Shown here: positions 4,939 through 5,319 of the stretch, piece by piece
Layout of the letters: every line of letters begins with the position of its first letter
Numbering within the stretch: the first letter of the stretch is position 1
DNA from: Oscillospiraceae bacterium
Lineage (GTDB): Bacteria > Bacillota > Clostridia > Oscillospirales > Oscillospiraceae
Direction: 5' to 3'
Length of the DNA: 5,319 nt
NCBI GenBank assembly: GCA_028705905.1
Contig: JAQWCP010000127.1
Location: 1-5,319, forward strand
Made by a program: the position numbers and the translations under genes
Notes under the pieces: model-generated
Told to the model about the DNA's origin: nothing
Seen by the model: the letters and a program-made list of their open reading frames with translations, nothing else
The model's database searches: none

Positions 4939-5319
4939 ATGAAATGGGGAAAGTGGGGCGCTTTGCTTGCCTGCCTGCCGCTTTTGGCCGCTTGCCAGAG
5001 CAAACAGGCGCCGGAGGAGCAGCCCACGCCGTCGCCCACGCCGTCTGCTTTGGTGCAGGCCAGTGTGGTACGGTGGTACGATACCAGCCTGCTGCTGGCG
5101 GGGGTCTCTGGCCAGGCCGGGGACGTGTACCTGGTGCCGTATGAAGAAATCCCTCTTTTGGACGAAAAGGGGAATCATATTGAGCCGGGCGCAGTGCAGC
5201 CGGGGAGTATTGTGGCCATATCGTATGACGGGCTGGTCCGGGAGACGTTTCCCGCGGGCATCACCCCCTCCAGCATTCAGGTGCAGGAGAAACGCCCCTC
5301 CGTCATCACCCTTTATGAG
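4939..5319 (+). CDS. Putative lipoprotein of unknown function, 3' end outside window
   Basis: An open frame of 127 codons starts at an ATG and continues past the window edge with no stop. The N-terminus is a classic lipoprotein signal: MKWGKWG, a hydrophobic core, and lipobox LAAC, with C19 as the lipidated residue. The mature protein would therefore be tethered to the outer face of the membrane. Residues 25-36 are a Pro/Thr/Ser spacer. After it comes a beta-rich region with VYLVPYEEIPLLDEKGN, then PGSIVAISYDG and ETFPAGITPSSIQV. This resembles the small OB-like domain of clostridial and Bacillus lipoproteins of the DUF3221/YobA kind, a tentative analogy only. AAAGGAG lies 12 bases upstream, and two in-frame TGA codons just before the ATG fix the start. 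The gene is divergent from the cyclase across about 240 bases and is visibly GC-richer than the middle of the window. No convincing promoter was seen. Confidence 0.8.
   Translation, partial: MKWGKWGALLACLPLLAACQSKQAPEEQPTPSPTPSALVQASVVRWYDTSLLLAGVSGQAGDVYLVPYEEIPLLDEKGNHIEPGAVQPGSIVAISYDGLVRETFPAGITPSSIQVQEKRPSVITLYE
5023..5046 (+). repeat. Two-copy 12-base tandem repeat coding a PTPS linker
   Basis: CCCACGCCGTCG (5023-5034) is followed at once by CCCACGCCGTCT (5035-5046), identical at 11 of 12 bases. It encodes PTPSPTPS between the lipidated cysteine and the folded domain. The in-frame unit would let linker length change by slippage or recombination without breaking the gene. Confidence 0.8.

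Noticed and set aside
4926..5144. 72-codon plus-strand ORF starting at GTG 4926
   Set aside because: It overlaps the lipoprotein gene in another frame. The lipoprotein frame has a clear signal peptide and lipobox and stays open to the window edge.

Overview
The window looks like a chromosomal segment from a Gram-positive anaerobe of the Clostridia, possibly the Oscillospiraceae. This is inferred from three things: the groEL sequence, the strong AGGAGG-type ribosome binding sites, and a gut-clostridial style of sensor diguanylate cyclase and proline-rich lipoprotein. The genus cannot be fixed from sequence reading alone.

Layout. (1) Positions 2-583 (+) are the 3' third of groEL, closed by a perfect 13-bp-stem hairpin. 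(2) Positions 713-1795 (-) are a complete acyltransferase-3 (AT3/WecH-like) membrane O-acyltransferase, convergent with groEL. It has a recognisable promoter, and a 20-bp palindrome overlaps its -35 box. (3) Positions 2010-2086 (+) are a tRNA-Arg(ACG) with its own promoter and a strong terminator. (4) Positions 2087-2797 are an AT-richer stretch that looks empty at first. On the minus strand it carries a pair of overlapping small ORFs: 95 codons of unknown function, then a 53-codon two-helix membrane protein with an excellent ribosome binding site. A perfect 38-bp palindrome directly abuts the stop codon of the second. A ten-base ideal Shine-Dalgarno sequence upstream of the pair has no start codon at a usable distance, which suggests the first gene has lost its real 5' end. 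(5) Positions 2797-4698 (-) are a complete membrane-bound diguanylate cyclase: TM, extracellular Cache-like sensor, TM, PAS-like domain, then GGDEF with an intact active site and I-site. Its promoter is clear. (6) From 4939 to the window end (+) is the start of a divergent, GC-rich lipoprotein gene that runs off the edge.

How the parts relate. GroEL and the tRNA are housekeeping genes. The diguanylate cyclase would turn an extracellular cue into cyclic-di-GMP. The AT3 enzyme would acylate a cell-surface glycan or other envelope acceptor. The lipoprotein is anchored outside the membrane and is divergent from the cyclase. No sequence evidence links these into one pathway. The most under-described item is the small-gene pair at 2211-2649 and its flanking structures. 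No mobile-element gene, CRISPR array or riboswitch was recognised.
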